From Tsuneonella flava (GTDB lineage Bacteria > Pseudomonadota > Alphaproteobacteria > Sphingomonadales > Sphingomonadaceae): 64,000 nt of DNA. A program made the position numbers and the translations under genes. Location of the stretch: positions 1 to 64,000 of the forward strand of contig NZ_PHSO01000007.1 of the NCBI RefSeq assembly GCF_002870965.1, given 5' to 3'. This document shows, in pieces, positions 33,290 through 42,715 of the stretch. Numbering within the stretch: position 1 is the stretch's first letter; each line of letters opens with the position of its first letter. The notes below the pieces were generated by a model that saw only the letters and a list, made by a program, of their open reading frames with translations, searched no databases and was not told where the DNA came from.

Positions 33290-34302
33290 TGGCTCCGCCC
33301 CCGCCGGGAGCTTCGCCGGACGACGACGCACGCCTTGCTGCCGCCGAATGGTTCGCACGGATGCGCGGGCCCGATGCCGAGCGCCATCGCGCCGAATTCA
33401 AGGCCTGGTATCACGTCGATCCCGCCCATGCCGCCGCCTATGACCGGATGGGGCTGCGCTGGGATCAGGGCGGGCTCGTCGGACACACGCCCACCGGACA
33501 GGCGCGGCAGGGATTGCCCAAGGCGCCGGGACGGCGCGTTCCGCTCCGCGCGCTGGCCCTCGCCGCATCGGTCGCCGCGATCCTGATACTCGGCGCGGTG
33601 CTGCTTTCTGCGCGGGACACGCTGCCGAGTGGGGATCCAGGCACGCAAATCGTCGCCAGCGACACCCTCGAAACCCCGCGCGGCGATATCCGCCGTGTGG
33701 CGCTCGCCGACGGCTCGGTGGTCACGCTCGACAGCGATAGCCGCATCGCTATCGCCTTCACCCCCGGCGAGCGGCGATTGCGCCTGATTGCCGGCCGCGC
33801 GCGCTTCGAAGTCGCGCATGATGCCGACCGTCCCTTCATCGTCGCGGCAGGTGGCGGCGAAGTCGTCGCCACCGGGACGCAGTTCGACGTCTCGCTGATT
33901 GGCGGTCGGCCGCACGTGCGGCTGTTTGAAGGTTCGGTCGAAGTGCGCCGACCGGAGTCCGGAGCAACAAGTGATGCCGCTACCCCTGCTGTCCGATTGA
34001 AACCGGGGCAGATGGCTTTGGTAGATAGACCCGTGCCGCCCGAAACCGCACCAGTGGCGGGCGAGCGCTGGGTTTCCGGGACGCTCAGCTTCGAAAACGC
34101 GTCGCTTGAGAGCGTGCTCGCCGAAGCTAATCGCTACACCGTCCACCAGGTCCGGCTCGGCGATCCCTCTCTCGGCAGGTTGCGCTTCACCGGGGGCTTT
34201 CGCGCGGGCGATCCCGACCAGCTGGCCCAGGCGCTGGCCTCTGGCTTCGGGCTGCGCGTGCAGCCCGATTCTGAGGGTGATCCGGTGCTGGTCCGCCCCT
34301 AG
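33289..34302 (+). CDS. fecR: FecR-family anti-sigma factor
   Basis: 337 residues. A DUF4880 N-terminal part ('AAEWFARMRGPDAERHRAEFKAWYHVDPAHAAAYDRM' in parts), one membrane helix (about 86-105, 'RALALAASVAAILILGAVLL'), then the periplasmic FecR domain ('GDIRRVALADGSVVTLDSDSRIAI', 'RFEVAHDADRPFIVAAGGGEVVATGTQFDV' in parts) and a short STN-like C-terminus. It holds FecI until the TonB receptor signals. It starts on the last base of fecI. Confidence 0.92.
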   Translation: MAPPPPGASPDDDARLAAAEWFARMRGPDAERHRAEFKAWYHVDPAHAAAYDRMGLRWDQGGLVGHTPTGQARQGLPKAPGRRVPLRALALAASVAAILILGAVLLSARDTLPSGDPGTQIVASDTLETPRGDIRRVALADGSVVTLDSDSRIAIAFTPGERRLRLIAGRARFEVAHDADRPFIVAAGGGEVVATGTQFDVSLIGGRPHVRLFEGSVEVRRPESGATSDAATPAVRLKPGQMALVDRPVPPETAPVAGERWVSGTLSFENASLESVLAEANRYTVHQVRLGDPSLGRLRFTGGFRAGDPDQLAQALASGFGLRVQPDSEGDPVLVRP

Positions 34303-34410
34303 CCGGGGAGGCATCTCAAAAAAATTTCGCGTGACCCGGGGGAAACCCCCGCCGCTGTCGTCAGGCACCCCAAGCGATCCGCATGGTGCGGGCGCGGAGG
34401 AGACAGCGGC

Positions 34411-37347
34411 ATGGGGCATGGCGGATATCATTTGGCTCAGATGGGAATTTCAGCGGTCGCGCTGTGCATGGCGATGCCCGCCTGCGCACAAAGCGCCGAG
34501 CGGCAGCATTACGACTTGCCTGCACAGGACCTCGCGCGCTCGGTCCGTGCCGTGGCCGATCAATCGAGCGCGACGATCGTGGCATCTGCCGACCTTCTTG
34601 CGGGTCTACGCGCGCCCGCGCTGCGCGGTGAATTCACCCCCGAGCAGGCGCTGGCCCGGCTGATCGCCGGCACGCCCCTGCGGGTCACGGGCGTTGGGGA
34701 CGCCCTCGTCCTCCAGCGTGTCCCTACCGATCGCACCCAGGACGCGGCGGCACCGGGTGCCGGTGACAGCGAAATCGTCGTCACCGGCACCCGCATTCGC
34801 GGGCGCGCACCCGCTGGCGCCGCGGTCACCACGATCGATCGCAACGATATCGAGCAGAGCGGATATGCAACCACGCAGCAAATTCTCCAGGCGCTGCCGC
34901 AGAATTTCGGCGGCGGCCCGAACGAGACCACAGCCGCGACGGCGCGCAACGGAGCCGATGCCAATACAAGCTATGGTTCGGGCATCAATCTTCGCGGGCT
35001 CGGCCCGTCCTCGACGCTCGTCCTGCTCGACGGCGAGCGTCCTCCCATGGCAGGGATCGCGGGCATCTTCACCGATCTCTCGATGATCCCTGTGAGCGCG
35101 ATCAAGCGGATCGAGGTCCTACCCGACGGCGCTTCGGCACTTTATGGCTCCGACGCGGTCGCAGGCATGGTTAATATCATCCCGCGCACCGGCTTTCGGG
35201 GCCTTGCAGCAAATGTTCGCTACGGTCTTGGCGACGGCGTGGATGAATGGCAGGCGAGCGCGCTTGCCGGCACGCGCTGGGCGACTGGCCATGCAATGAT
35301 CGCCTATGAATATTACCACCGCAGCCGCCTTGCCGCCACCGATCGCGCTTATGTCAGCGAGGATCTGCGTCACTATGGTTTGGGCGACTATCGCACAGCC
35401 GCGGGTGTTCCCGGAACCATCACTGCCGGCGGGCAGCACTTCGGCATCCCCGCCGGGCAGGACGGGACGGCACTTGAGCCTAGCGCCCTGATCGCAGGCC
35501 AGGTCAATGTTTCCGATCGCTATGCCGGTGCGGACATCCTGCCAAGCCAGGCCCGCCATGCAGTCTTTGCGAACTTCGTGCAGGAAATCGGCGCGAATGT
35601 CGAACTGCACGGTCAGGCGCTGTTCGGCGATCGGCGCTACGACGTGCGTCGTCCGACGTCGCGCAATGCGCTGACCCTCACCGTTCCGGTCACCAACCCC
35701 TTCTATGTCGACCCGCTGGGCACCAACGGGCCGGTGCAGGTCGCCTATAATTTTCTGAACGATATTGGTCCGGAGAGCGGGCGAGGATACAGCCAGGCCG
35801 TCGGCGCTTCGCTCGGCGCCGATGTGCAGCTCCGCTCGTGGACAGTCACTCTCGGCGCCACCTACGGTCAGCAACGGAACGGTCTCACCGTCTACAACCT
35901 CGTCAACACCGCACGCGCGGCAGTTGCGCTCACCGACACCGATCCCACGAGCGCGCTCAATCTCTTTGGAGATGGCAGCTCCAACAACCCGGCTACGATC
36001 GATTTCATCCGAGGTACGCTAACCAGCGGCGGACGCTATCACGTTTGGTCGTTCCAGCTGCGCGGCGAAGGGCCGCTGCTTGCCTTGCCGGCGGGCGATG
36101 TCCGGCTGGCGCTCGGCGCGGAGCATAGACGTGAGCGCTACACCAGCGATCCGGCCGGGCTCGATATCACCAGCCTCACGCCGAGCGTGTCGACGAGTTC
36201 GGCTTTTAGCGGATCGCGCGAGGTAACCGCAGCCTATGCCGAACTCGCAGTGCCGCTGTCGGACTTTGACGGCGGCGGGCTCGCGATCGGGCGTCTCGAT
36301 GCCTCCGCCGCGCTGCGCGGCGAACGCTACGCGGGGATCGGCGACACCTTCAACCCCAAATTCGGTCTGTCCTGGCAGCCGGTGGACGCACTGAGACTGC
36401 GGGGGACCTGGGGCACCTCGTTCCGCGCGCCGAGCTTCCTCGACTTGCGTCAGGATTCGGGGTCCACTAGCTATTTTGCCTATCCGCTGCCCGACCCGGC
36501 CGCAGTGGGCGGGGTGACCAACGCGCTGATCCTGCGCGGTAACGACCCCGATCTCGGCCCCGAACGCGCGACGAGCTGGACTGCGGGGCTCGACGTCTGC
36601 CCCGATACCAGCCGAGGCTTTTCCGCAGCGCTGACCTATTTCAACATCTCCTATCGCGACCGGATCGTGAATCCCTCTTCGGCGCTGTTCAGCTTCTTCA
36701 CCAACCGCGATGTCTACGCGCCGATCATCGACGACAGTCCCGACCCGGCGGCGGTCGCCGATTATTATGCCAGCCCCTATTTCCTGCCGCTGACGCCGAT
36801 ACCGGCAAGTGCCGTTACTGCGGTGGTCGATGCGCGAACCCAAAATCTCGCGTCGCAACGTCTGTCCGGTCTCGATTTTGATGTTGCGTACCGGCTCCCC
36901 TTTTCCGAAGGCGCAGCGGAATTGGGCATCAGCGGAAGCTATCTGATCGATTTCCGGCAGAAGCTGACGGTCGACGCACCGTCGATCGCGCTCGTCGATA
37001 CGATCGGCAATCCGCCCGATCTTCGCCTGCGCGGGCGCGCGACGGTATCGAGTGGCGGCATCGGCGCCGCGGTCTTCGCCAATTATGTTGACGGCTACGC
37101 CAACAATGCGAGTGCGACCGCGACGCCGGTCGACAGCTGGCTGACCATCGACCTGCAAATGGAGTATGAGACCGAAAGCGATTTTGTTGTCCCAGGCGTC
37201 TCGCTCGCACTGAGCGTCACCAATTTGTTCGACCGCGCCCCCCCGCGCACCGCCTATCTGCTCGGCACGACCACGGTCGGCTATGATGTCGAGAATGCCA
37301 GTCCGCTCGGACGGATCGTTACGCTGCAGCTGAGCAAGCAATGGTGA
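34411..37347 (+). CDS. TonB-dependent outer-membrane receptor with signalling domain
   Basis: 978 residues. A signal peptide ends near 'PACAQ' (residue 27); an STN domain (about 30-105, 'YDLPAQDLARSVRAVADQSSATI' in parts) can pass signals to FecR; the plug has 'IVVTGTRI' and 'LRGLGPSSTLVLLDGER'; the barrel ends in '...IVTLQLSKQW' with a C-terminal aromatic. GGAGGAGA precedes the ATG. Its position between fecR and the lasso isopeptidase marks it as the likely importer of the lasso peptide. It overlaps the isopeptidase gene by seven bases. Confidence 0.92.
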   Translation: MGHGGYHLAQMGISAVALCMAMPACAQSAERQHYDLPAQDLARSVRAVADQSSATIVASADLLAGLRAPALRGEFTPEQALARLIAGTPLRVTGVGDALVLQRVPTDRTQDAAAPGAGDSEIVVTGTRIRGRAPAGAAVTTIDRNDIEQSGYATTQQILQALPQNFGGGPNETTAATARNGADANTSYGSGINLRGLGPSSTLVLLDGERPPMAGIAGIFTDLSMIPVSAIKRIEVLPDGASALYGSDAVAGMVNIIPRTGFRGLAANVRYGLGDGVDEWQASALAGTRWATGHAMIAYEYYHRSRLAATDRAYVSEDLRHYGLGDYRTAAGVPGTITAGGQHFGIPAGQDGTALEPSALIAGQVNVSDRYAGADILPSQARHAVFANFVQEIGANVELHGQALFGDRRYDVRRPTSRNALTLTVPVTNPFYVDPLGTNGPVQVAYNFLNDIGPESGRGYSQAVGASLGADVQLRSWTVTLGATYGQQRNGLTVYNLVNTARAAVALTDTDPTSALNLFGDGSSNNPATIDFIRGTLTSGGRYHVWSFQLRGEGPLLALPAGDVRLALGAEHRRERYTSDPAGLDITSLTPSVSTSSAFSGSREVTAAYAELAVPLSDFDGGGLAIGRLDASAALRGERYAGIGDTFNPKFGLSWQPVDALRLRGTWGTSFRAPSFLDLRQDSGSTSYFAYPLPDPAAVGGVTNALILRGNDPDLGPERATSWTAGLDVCPDTSRGFSAALTYFNISYRDRIVNPSSALFSFFTNRDVYAPIIDDSPDPAAVADYYASPYFLPLTPIPASAVTAVVDARTQNLASQRLSGLDFDVAYRLPFSEGAAELGISGSYLIDFRQKLTVDAPSIALVDTIGNPPDLRLRGRATVSSGGIGAAVFANYVDGYANNASATATPVDSWLTIDLQMEYETESDFVVPGVSLALSVTNLFDRAPPRTAYLLGTTTVGYDVENASPLGRIVTLQLSKQW

Positions 37348-39443
37348 GGCATTGCAGGAAGTTGCTGCCCGCGGGACTGCTGCTCCTGATCGCATCGCCG
37401 GCTGCTGCGCAGGATTGCCGCGTGCGGCTGCTTCCGCCCCAGGGCGTGGCGGACACACCGAAACGTCAAGTGACCGCAACTGATCTCATCGAATTGCGCG
37501 ACTTCGGTATCGCGATCGATATTCCGGGAGGCGAGCCACCCTTTTCGCTTTCGCCCGACGGCAACCGCCTCGCGATGCTGCTGCGGCGCGCCGATATCGA
37601 GCACAACAGCTATTGCATCGGATTGCTCGTGATTGATCTCGCGACAGGCGACCGGCAGCTACTCGATGTCGGTGGCGAGCCCACGCTCATCGTTGCCGAC
37701 ATGCACGGGCTGGCTGACCAGGGCACCGGTGCCTTCGATGCGCTGCGGACGCAGTGGTCGCCCGACGGGCAGTGGATCGCCTATCAGCGCCGAATTGCGG
37801 GCGTCACGCAACTCTGGCGCGTGCGCAGCGATGGCGGCGCGACAGAGCAAGTCACGCATGGCGCACGCGATGTCCGTCGCTTCGACTGGGCACCCGACAG
37901 CCGGCATCTGGTGTACGTCGTTCGCGAAACGCCCGTAACCGATTTCGACAGCGGCGGCGGCTATCTTTATGACGAAAGCTTCTGGCCCCTGTCCGCAAGC
38001 GTGCCGCAGCCTCCGGCAACACTGGGGTTCGAGTTCCGCACGGTCGAAGCCGATGGCGGGGCCGATCGCGCTGCCTCCGGCGAGGAGCAGCGGTCACTCT
38101 TGCCGTCCGGCGATTCCCGCCTGCCTCCTGGCGCGATGCTCCACGCAGAAAGCGAAACCGGTGCGCTTGCCTGGACCGAACGGCCGCAGGGCCAGTATCT
38201 CGGTCCGAAACCGCTGCATGCGCGTATCGGCCCGGCGCAGTTCGATTGCAGCGATGCAGCGTGCAGCGACCGGATCATCGGGCTTTGGGCCTGGAATGAC
38301 GGTGACTTTTTGTTCCTGCGCGACTGGGGAACGCAGCGTCGCGGCGAAGTCGAGTTTTTCCGTTGGCACCCTGGCGAAGCGCCGGTCTCGCTGTACCGGA
38401 CGACCGACCCGCTCAATGGCTGCCTGCGGCAAGGTTCGAGCTTTCTATGCGGTCGCGAATCCGCCACCCAGCCGCGCCGCCTCGTCCAGATCACGCCGGC
38501 GACAGGTCAGTCGCATGTGATCTTCGATCCCAATCCCGAGTTCGGAGCGCTGCAGTTCGGCGCGGTCACGCGGCTTTCTGCCCGAGCGGCGGATGGCGCA
38601 CCCGCCTTCGCCGATCTGGTGCTGCCGCCGGAGCACGAGACCAGCGAGCGCCACCCGCTGGTGATCGTCCAATATAACACGCGCGGCTTTCTGCGTGGGG
38701 GAACCGGCGACGAATATCCTGTGCATCTGCTGGCGGCACGCGGCTACGCCGTCCTGAGTTTCCAGCGTCCAACCCCACCTGCCTATGGCAGCGCGGCAGC
38801 CAGCCATAATGACTATCAGCGGACCAATGTTCGCGTTTGGGCCGATCGGCGCCGGGCATTTTCAGCGCTCGAAGCGCTGGTCGATGAAGCTATCGCAACA
38901 AGCGCGGTCGACCAGAGCCGTATCGCCATAACCGGGTTGAGCGACGGTATCGCCACCATCCAATGGACCTTGCTGCACAGCGACCGCTACCGGACCGCAA
39001 TCCTCAGCACCTGCTGCGAGGATCCCTCGACCGTTGCCTTCGCGACCGGTCCGGCCTTTGCCGAGGAAACGCGCGCCTGGGGCTATCCGCCCCCGGGGAC
39101 AGACGATGTGTCTTTCTGGAAGGAATATTCGCTCGCGCGAAACGCCGGTCGCGTCGCCGCGCCGATCCTCATCCAGGCGGCCGACCGCGAATATCGTCTG
39201 GCGCTCGAGACGGTGACTATGCTGCGCCACGCCGACAAGCCCGTCGAACTCTATGTGTTTCCGGACGAGTACCACATCAAATGGCAGCCGCGTCACCGCT
39301 ACGCAATCTACCAGCGGGTGCTCGACTGGCTCGACTTCTGGCTGCGCAACCGCGAAGATCCCGATCCGGCGAAGGAAGCGCAATATGCACGGTGGCGTGC
39401 GATGCGCGCCGGCCACGCATCAGCCGAGGCGCCCACTCCATGA
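37341..39443 (+). CDS. Atxe2-like lasso peptide isopeptidase (S9 family)
   Basis: 700 residues. A signal peptide ends at 'SPAAAQ' (residue about 23). An N-terminal beta-propeller-like region ('FSLSPDGNRLAMLLRR', 'TQWSPDGQWIAYQRR', 'FDWAPDSRHLVYVV') is followed by an alpha/beta-hydrolase domain with the nucleophile in 'AITGLSDGIATIQW', an aspartate in 'QAADREYRLALE' and a histidine in 'FPDEYHIKWQPRHRY'. By family precedent it opens the macrolactam ring of the lasso peptide. It is convergent with the lasso cyclase gene and their ends overlap by 24 bases. Confidence 0.9.
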   Translation: MVRHCRKLLPAGLLLLIASPAAAQDCRVRLLPPQGVADTPKRQVTATDLIELRDFGIAIDIPGGEPPFSLSPDGNRLAMLLRRADIEHNSYCIGLLVIDLATGDRQLLDVGGEPTLIVADMHGLADQGTGAFDALRTQWSPDGQWIAYQRRIAGVTQLWRVRSDGGATEQVTHGARDVRRFDWAPDSRHLVYVVRETPVTDFDSGGGYLYDESFWPLSASVPQPPATLGFEFRTVEADGGADRAASGEEQRSLLPSGDSRLPPGAMLHAESETGALAWTERPQGQYLGPKPLHARIGPAQFDCSDAACSDRIIGLWAWNDGDFLFLRDWGTQRRGEVEFFRWHPGEAPVSLYRTTDPLNGCLRQGSSFLCGRESATQPRRLVQITPATGQSHVIFDPNPEFGALQFGAVTRLSARAADGAPAFADLVLPPEHETSERHPLVIVQYNTRGFLRGGTGDEYPVHLLAARGYAVLSFQRPTPPAYGSAAASHNDYQRTNVRVWADRRRAFSALEALVDEAIATSAVDQSRIAITGLSDGIATIQWTLLHSDRYRTAILSTCCEDPSTVAFATGPAFAEETRAWGYPPPGTDDVSFWKEYSLARNAGRVAAPILIQAADREYRLALETVTMLRHADKPVELYVFPDEYHIKWQPRHRYAIYQRVLDWLDFWLRNREDPDPAKEAQYARWRAMRAGHASAEAPTP

Positions 39444-41165
39444 GGCGAGCCAGGCCTCGATCGACACGAGCCGCAGCAGCCGATTGGCGAGCAGATTGGA
39501 CTCCTCTGCCGAACCGCTGAGCAGGCGCTCGACTTCGGGTCGATCGAGCAGGCCTTGCTGCGCGAGCGCGCCGTCGAGCAGCATTTCGCGAACGAGCACG
39601 CGGTTGCGCAGGAACACCGCATAGGCGAATCCGTCAAAGCCACCTTTGGAGCGACGCGCGAGGATTTCCGAGGGCAGCAGATCGGCGAAGGCAGCTCGCG
39701 CCACGGCGCGGTTGCGGCCCTCGCGGCACCAGAACCAGCTCGGGATGGCGAGGCAAGTTTCGATGACGGGCTGCGCGAGCAGCGGGGCAAGGATGGTGCC
39801 CGCTTCGGCGCGGCGTGCCGCCTCATATTGTCCCTGCATGAGAACCAGCAGCCTGGCATAGGCCTGTACGCCCGGCACCGTTCCAGATGGTGCCGGCAGC
39901 CAAGGATGTAAGGACATCGGTTCGATCGAGCATGCTTCGGGCGCAAGCAGCGAAATGTCGTGCGGCCAGGGACGCGGCACCCGTCGGAACAGGCGGCGGA
40001 TCGACAATCGCAGCGCTTCGGCGCGCGATACCCCGCTCATCCAGGCGAGGTCGTGTACCGTCGCGAGAAAACCGCCTACGCCTTGGCAACGAAGGCGATC
40101 GAGCGCCGGAAGAACATTCTGGAAGTACCAGAACACATTGTCGCCACCACCACCCGACACGAAGGCGTCGCACCCCATCTCGCGGGCGGCAAGCAGGCTT
40201 GCTTCGTCGACGGCCTGCGAAAAGGCTCGGGCGCTGGGGCGTGGCAGCGCGAACGCGTCGCTTCGCCGGATGTCGACGTCATCGACATCGAGCACGACCT
40301 GTTTCCAAGCGAAGCCGCATCGAACTGCCACGGCCTTCGCATAGGGGCGTTCGTCGAGATCGCTGTCTCCGCCCCGCACGGTAACGCAGCGCGCGTTGCG
40401 CCCGGCAAGGCTGAGTGCTGCCGTAACGATCGAGGAATCTACTCCGCCCGAGACTTCACTGAGCGGCCGGACGCAATCGCTGGTAAGCGCCCGGACCGTT
40501 TGTGCCACGACTTCGCGAACCTTGTGCGCGGCGTCGCCAAAGTCCGACGGCGCGCGCCAGCCTCCGACGAATTGATAGGGCGACCAGAGCGTGGCGACAC
40601 GCGCTTCGCGTTCCGAGATCCGCAATGCCGTACCGGGCAGCAGTTCGGAGAAGCCTGCAAGCGCCGTCCGCGCCGTGCGCCGGCCGATATGTTGAAGTTC
40701 GGAGCGTATCTCGGTCCAATCGATTGCAACCGGAAGTGCCGCAGCCGATCGCGCGCGCTCCGCATCCGAGGCAAGGACCACGCCTCCAGCAGTCGAGGCA
40801 TAGTAGCAGGGAGTCGCCCCCGATGGGTCGCGAATCGCGAGCAGATGATCTTCGCCGACGAGCAATGCGATATAGCTGCCCCAGAAGGTCGCGACGAGAT
40901 CGCGACCGCCCGACGAAATCCAGTCCCGTGCCGTGTCCGGGCTGACCGTGCGCACCGGGTTGCCGCTTCGATCAAACAGTCGACCCCAGACGATACCTAG
41001 TCCATCCGGCAGAAGCAGCGCGTCGCCGATCCGAGCGCCGTCGAAGTGTAAGTCTGGAAATTGTTGAGTGTGCGAAAGGCGCAGTCTCTGCTCGAGGTCC
41101 GAAGTTGGGGCTCGTTCCGCAAGCGCGTTCGGCCCGACGAGCGCCACAAAGCCGTCGCGTCTCAT
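39420..41165 (-). CDS. Lasso peptide cyclase (asparagine synthetase-like C protein)
   Basis: 581 residues from the ATG at 41165, overlapping the B-protein stop by ATGA. The N-terminal glutamine amidotransferase-like domain starts 'MRRDGFVALVG' without the catalytic Cys-2, as usual for lasso C proteins that do not use glutamine. The PP-loop 'PLSEVSGGVDSSIVTAAL' and 'SGGGGDNVFWY' form the ATP site of the synthetase half. It adenylates the ring acid side chain and closes the bond to Gly1 of the core. Confidence 0.9.
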   Translation of the reverse strand: MRRDGFVALVGPNALAERAPTSDLEQRLRLSHTQQFPDLHFDGARIGDALLLPDGLGIVWGRLFDRSGNPVRTVSPDTARDWISSGGRDLVATFWGSYIALLVGEDHLLAIRDPSGATPCYYASTAGGVVLASDAERARSAAALPVAIDWTEIRSELQHIGRRTARTALAGFSELLPGTALRISEREARVATLWSPYQFVGGWRAPSDFGDAAHKVREVVAQTVRALTSDCVRPLSEVSGGVDSSIVTAALSLAGRNARCVTVRGGDSDLDERPYAKAVAVRCGFAWKQVVLDVDDVDIRRSDAFALPRPSARAFSQAVDEASLLAAREMGCDAFVSGGGGDNVFWYFQNVLPALDRLRCQGVGGFLATVHDLAWMSGVSRAEALRLSIRRLFRRVPRPWPHDISLLAPEACSIEPMSLHPWLPAPSGTVPGVQAYARLLVLMQGQYEAARRAEAGTILAPLLAQPVIETCLAIPSWFWCREGRNRAVARAAFADLLPSEILARRSKGGFDGFAYAVFLRNRVLVREMLLDGALAQQGLLDRPEVERLLSGSAEESNLLANRLLRLVSIEAWLASWSGRLG

Positions 41166-41821
41166 ATGACGAGGATCGGGGTGAAGATGCGCACATGATC
41201 GACATCGTCGTTCAGGATCTCTGTTTCCGATTGAACCCAGCAATGCGCGCGAAACGGCTTTGCCATCACGCCGAACACCGCGCGCGCGTCGGATCCCTGA
41301 CGGTGGAGAAAGTCCAGCATCGCAAAGGATGAGACGAGGCAATCTCCTTCGAGCGCTCTTGGTCCCCGTACGCGTTGAAATTCTCTCGCGGCAACAGCGG
41401 GGTGCGGGACGATATTACCTACGGGCCTGGATGCTCGCGCGGTCGCGATCAATCCGCTCAGCCCCGATCGGCGCAGGTTCCTACGGGTTCGGCAGTAGCT
41501 TGCCCGTGCCCTGCTCCAGACAGCGAGTGAGGGTGCCCGTAAGGATGCGCGCGTAGCCTCGTCGAGCGTTCTGCCCGGCACCGCAATACGGGCCGGGCCC
41601 AGGTTGGCCGCCTGAGCTACGGTCCGAACGATGTCAGCGTCGCGCAACAACGCCATCGCTTTCTCACTGGCGTCGGACACTTCAGCCGTTTCGAGCCAGG
41701 TCAGAAACGCCGGAGACAATGCGTCGGGTAAGGCAAAATATCGATCGCGGCCGACATCGAGAAACAGCACCGTTCCCGAGGTGATACAGAAGGTTACATT
41801 CGGGGCCAATTGCCACGCCAT
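41162..41821 (-). CDS. Lasso peptide B protein (leader recognition plus protease)
   Basis: 219 residues. The N-terminal part ('TSGTVLFLDVGRDRYFALPDALSPAFLTWL' in parts) is the PqqD-like leader-binding domain; the C-terminal part is the transglutaminase-like protease with Cys in 'LEGDCLVSSFAMLDFL', His in 'FRAHCWVQ' and Asp in 'ILNDDVDHVRIF'. B1 and B2 functions are fused, as in proteobacterial lasso loci. It follows the precursor by 51 bases and overlaps the cyclase by four. Confidence 0.9.
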   Translation of the reverse strand: MAWQLAPNVTFCITSGTVLFLDVGRDRYFALPDALSPAFLTWLETAEVSDASEKAMALLRDADIVRTVAQAANLGPARIAVPGRTLDEATRASLRAPSLAVWSRARASYCRTRRNLRRSGLSGLIATARASRPVGNIVPHPAVAAREFQRVRGPRALEGDCLVSSFAMLDFLHRQGSDARAVFGVMAKPFRAHCWVQSETEILNDDVDHVRIFTPILVI

Positions 41822-41872
41822 GATGAGACACCGCGACGCCGACGACCGAAATGATCGCCGGCGCCTGGTTCG

Positions 41873-42004
41873 TCAGTCCTCGTCGGAAAGACCGGCGGCC
41901 AGAAGCCCGACGCCGACGATGTCGTTTTCGGGAATCGGGAAGCCCTGCGTTTCAGCCGTGGCCGCACCGAGGTCGACGAGTTCGCGAAGGTCTTGCGTGT
42001 CCAT
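41873..42004 (-). CDS. Lasso peptide precursor (A protein)
   Basis: 43 residues from the ATG at 42004, with AAGGAG seven bases upstream; an ATG six bases earlier lies too close to that signal. The leader is MDTQDLRELVDLGAATAETQ (1-20) with the conserved threonine at -2 (T19). The predicted core is residues 21-43: ring GFPIPEND, Gly1 joined to Asp8, then the tail IVGVGLLAAGLSDED. The 'DLGAATAET' leader box and the 'GLSDxD' tail ending resemble astexin/sphingonodin-type peptides. The core sequence itself is not one I recognise. Confidence 0.88.
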   Translation of the reverse strand: MDTQDLRELVDLGAATAETQGFPIPENDIVGVGLLAAGLSDED

Positions 42005-42022
42005 GATCATCTCCTTGGTTCC

Positions 42023-42082
42023 GCCGCGATGAGTCGCGGCAGCCCAAGAGTCCGGACCGCGTCCACAAATCCCAAGTTTATA
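42023..42082 (-). promoter_or_regulatory. Candidate promoter and leader hairpin of the lasso precursor
   Basis: In the 113-base gap upstream of the precursor, a minus-strand TATAAA lies at 42077-42082 and the perfect hairpin GCCGCG-N6-CGCGGC at 42023-42040 sits just before the ribosome site (42011-42016). The hairpin could be an operator for the neighbouring GntR protein or slow translation of the precursor. Confidence 0.35.
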
Positions 42083-42117
42083 TGGAGCATATTTGCAGGA
42101 AGTTCGGCGGCAATATC

Positions 42118-42705
42118 TCAGCCATGCGCACGGTAACGCAGGCGTAGAAGTTCGGGCACCGCAGCAATCCGCCGCCGATGATAGCGCCCGAGCAGGACGC
42201 GGATCTCGCGGCTTTCGGCCTGCGCCAAGCTCGCGAGTTCTTCGTCGCAATCGCCGAACCAGCTTTGCTCGCCGATCCGCACCGCATGCAGCCGGTCGTT
42301 GAGCGCGGTGACCGCAGCGAGCTGCTCGCAATTGCCCGACAGCCGCGCAATCCCTGCAAAGAGCGCTTCGGCGCGCTCGGCGATGGACATGGGCGGGTCT
42401 GCGTCGATTTGCGCCCTCGGCAGTTCGACAGGGCGTGGCGCGGCGAGAAGCAGTTGCAGGTTCCAGGCATAAAGGTCGCGCAGGTCGGGTTCGGTGAGTA
42501 AGGGCACTTGGAAGCCCTCGCCCGCCGCATCGACCATGCGCTCACCGGTCAGCCGATAGAGCGCATCGCGCACCGGGGTGATGCTCGCGGCGAGCTCGTC
42601 GGCAAGCGCCGCCGGATCGAGCCGCGCGCCGGGCGAACTGCGCCCCTCGCGCAGCATCCGCTTGAGGCCGCCATAGACACGATCGAAAACCGGTGCCGCA
42701 TTCAT
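42118..42705 (-). CDS. GntR-family transcriptional regulator
   Basis: 195 residues from the ATG at 42705. The winged helix is at about 5-65 ('FDRVYGGLKRMLREGRSSPGARLDPAALADEL' in parts, 'ITPVRDALYRLTGERMV'), followed by a helical ligand-binding domain of FadR/FCD type ('LTEPDLRDLYAWNLQLLL', 'LARLSGNCEQLAAVTALNDRLHAV' in parts). It starts 10 bases after the PhyH stop and lies directly upstream of the lasso precursor, which it may control. Confidence 0.82.
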   Translation of the reverse strand: MNAAPVFDRVYGGLKRMLREGRSSPGARLDPAALADELAASITPVRDALYRLTGERMVDAAGEGFQVPLLTEPDLRDLYAWNLQLLLAAPRPVELPRAQIDADPPMSIAERAEALFAGIARLSGNCEQLAAVTALNDRLHAVRIGEQSWFGDCDEELASLAQAESREIRVLLGRYHRRRIAAVPELLRLRYRAHG

Positions 42706-42715
42706 CGCGAAACGC

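Noticed and set aside
35119-37479. Long minus-strand frames over the TonB receptor
   Set aside because: Shadow frames; the plus-strand receptor has signal peptide, plug and barrel features throughout.
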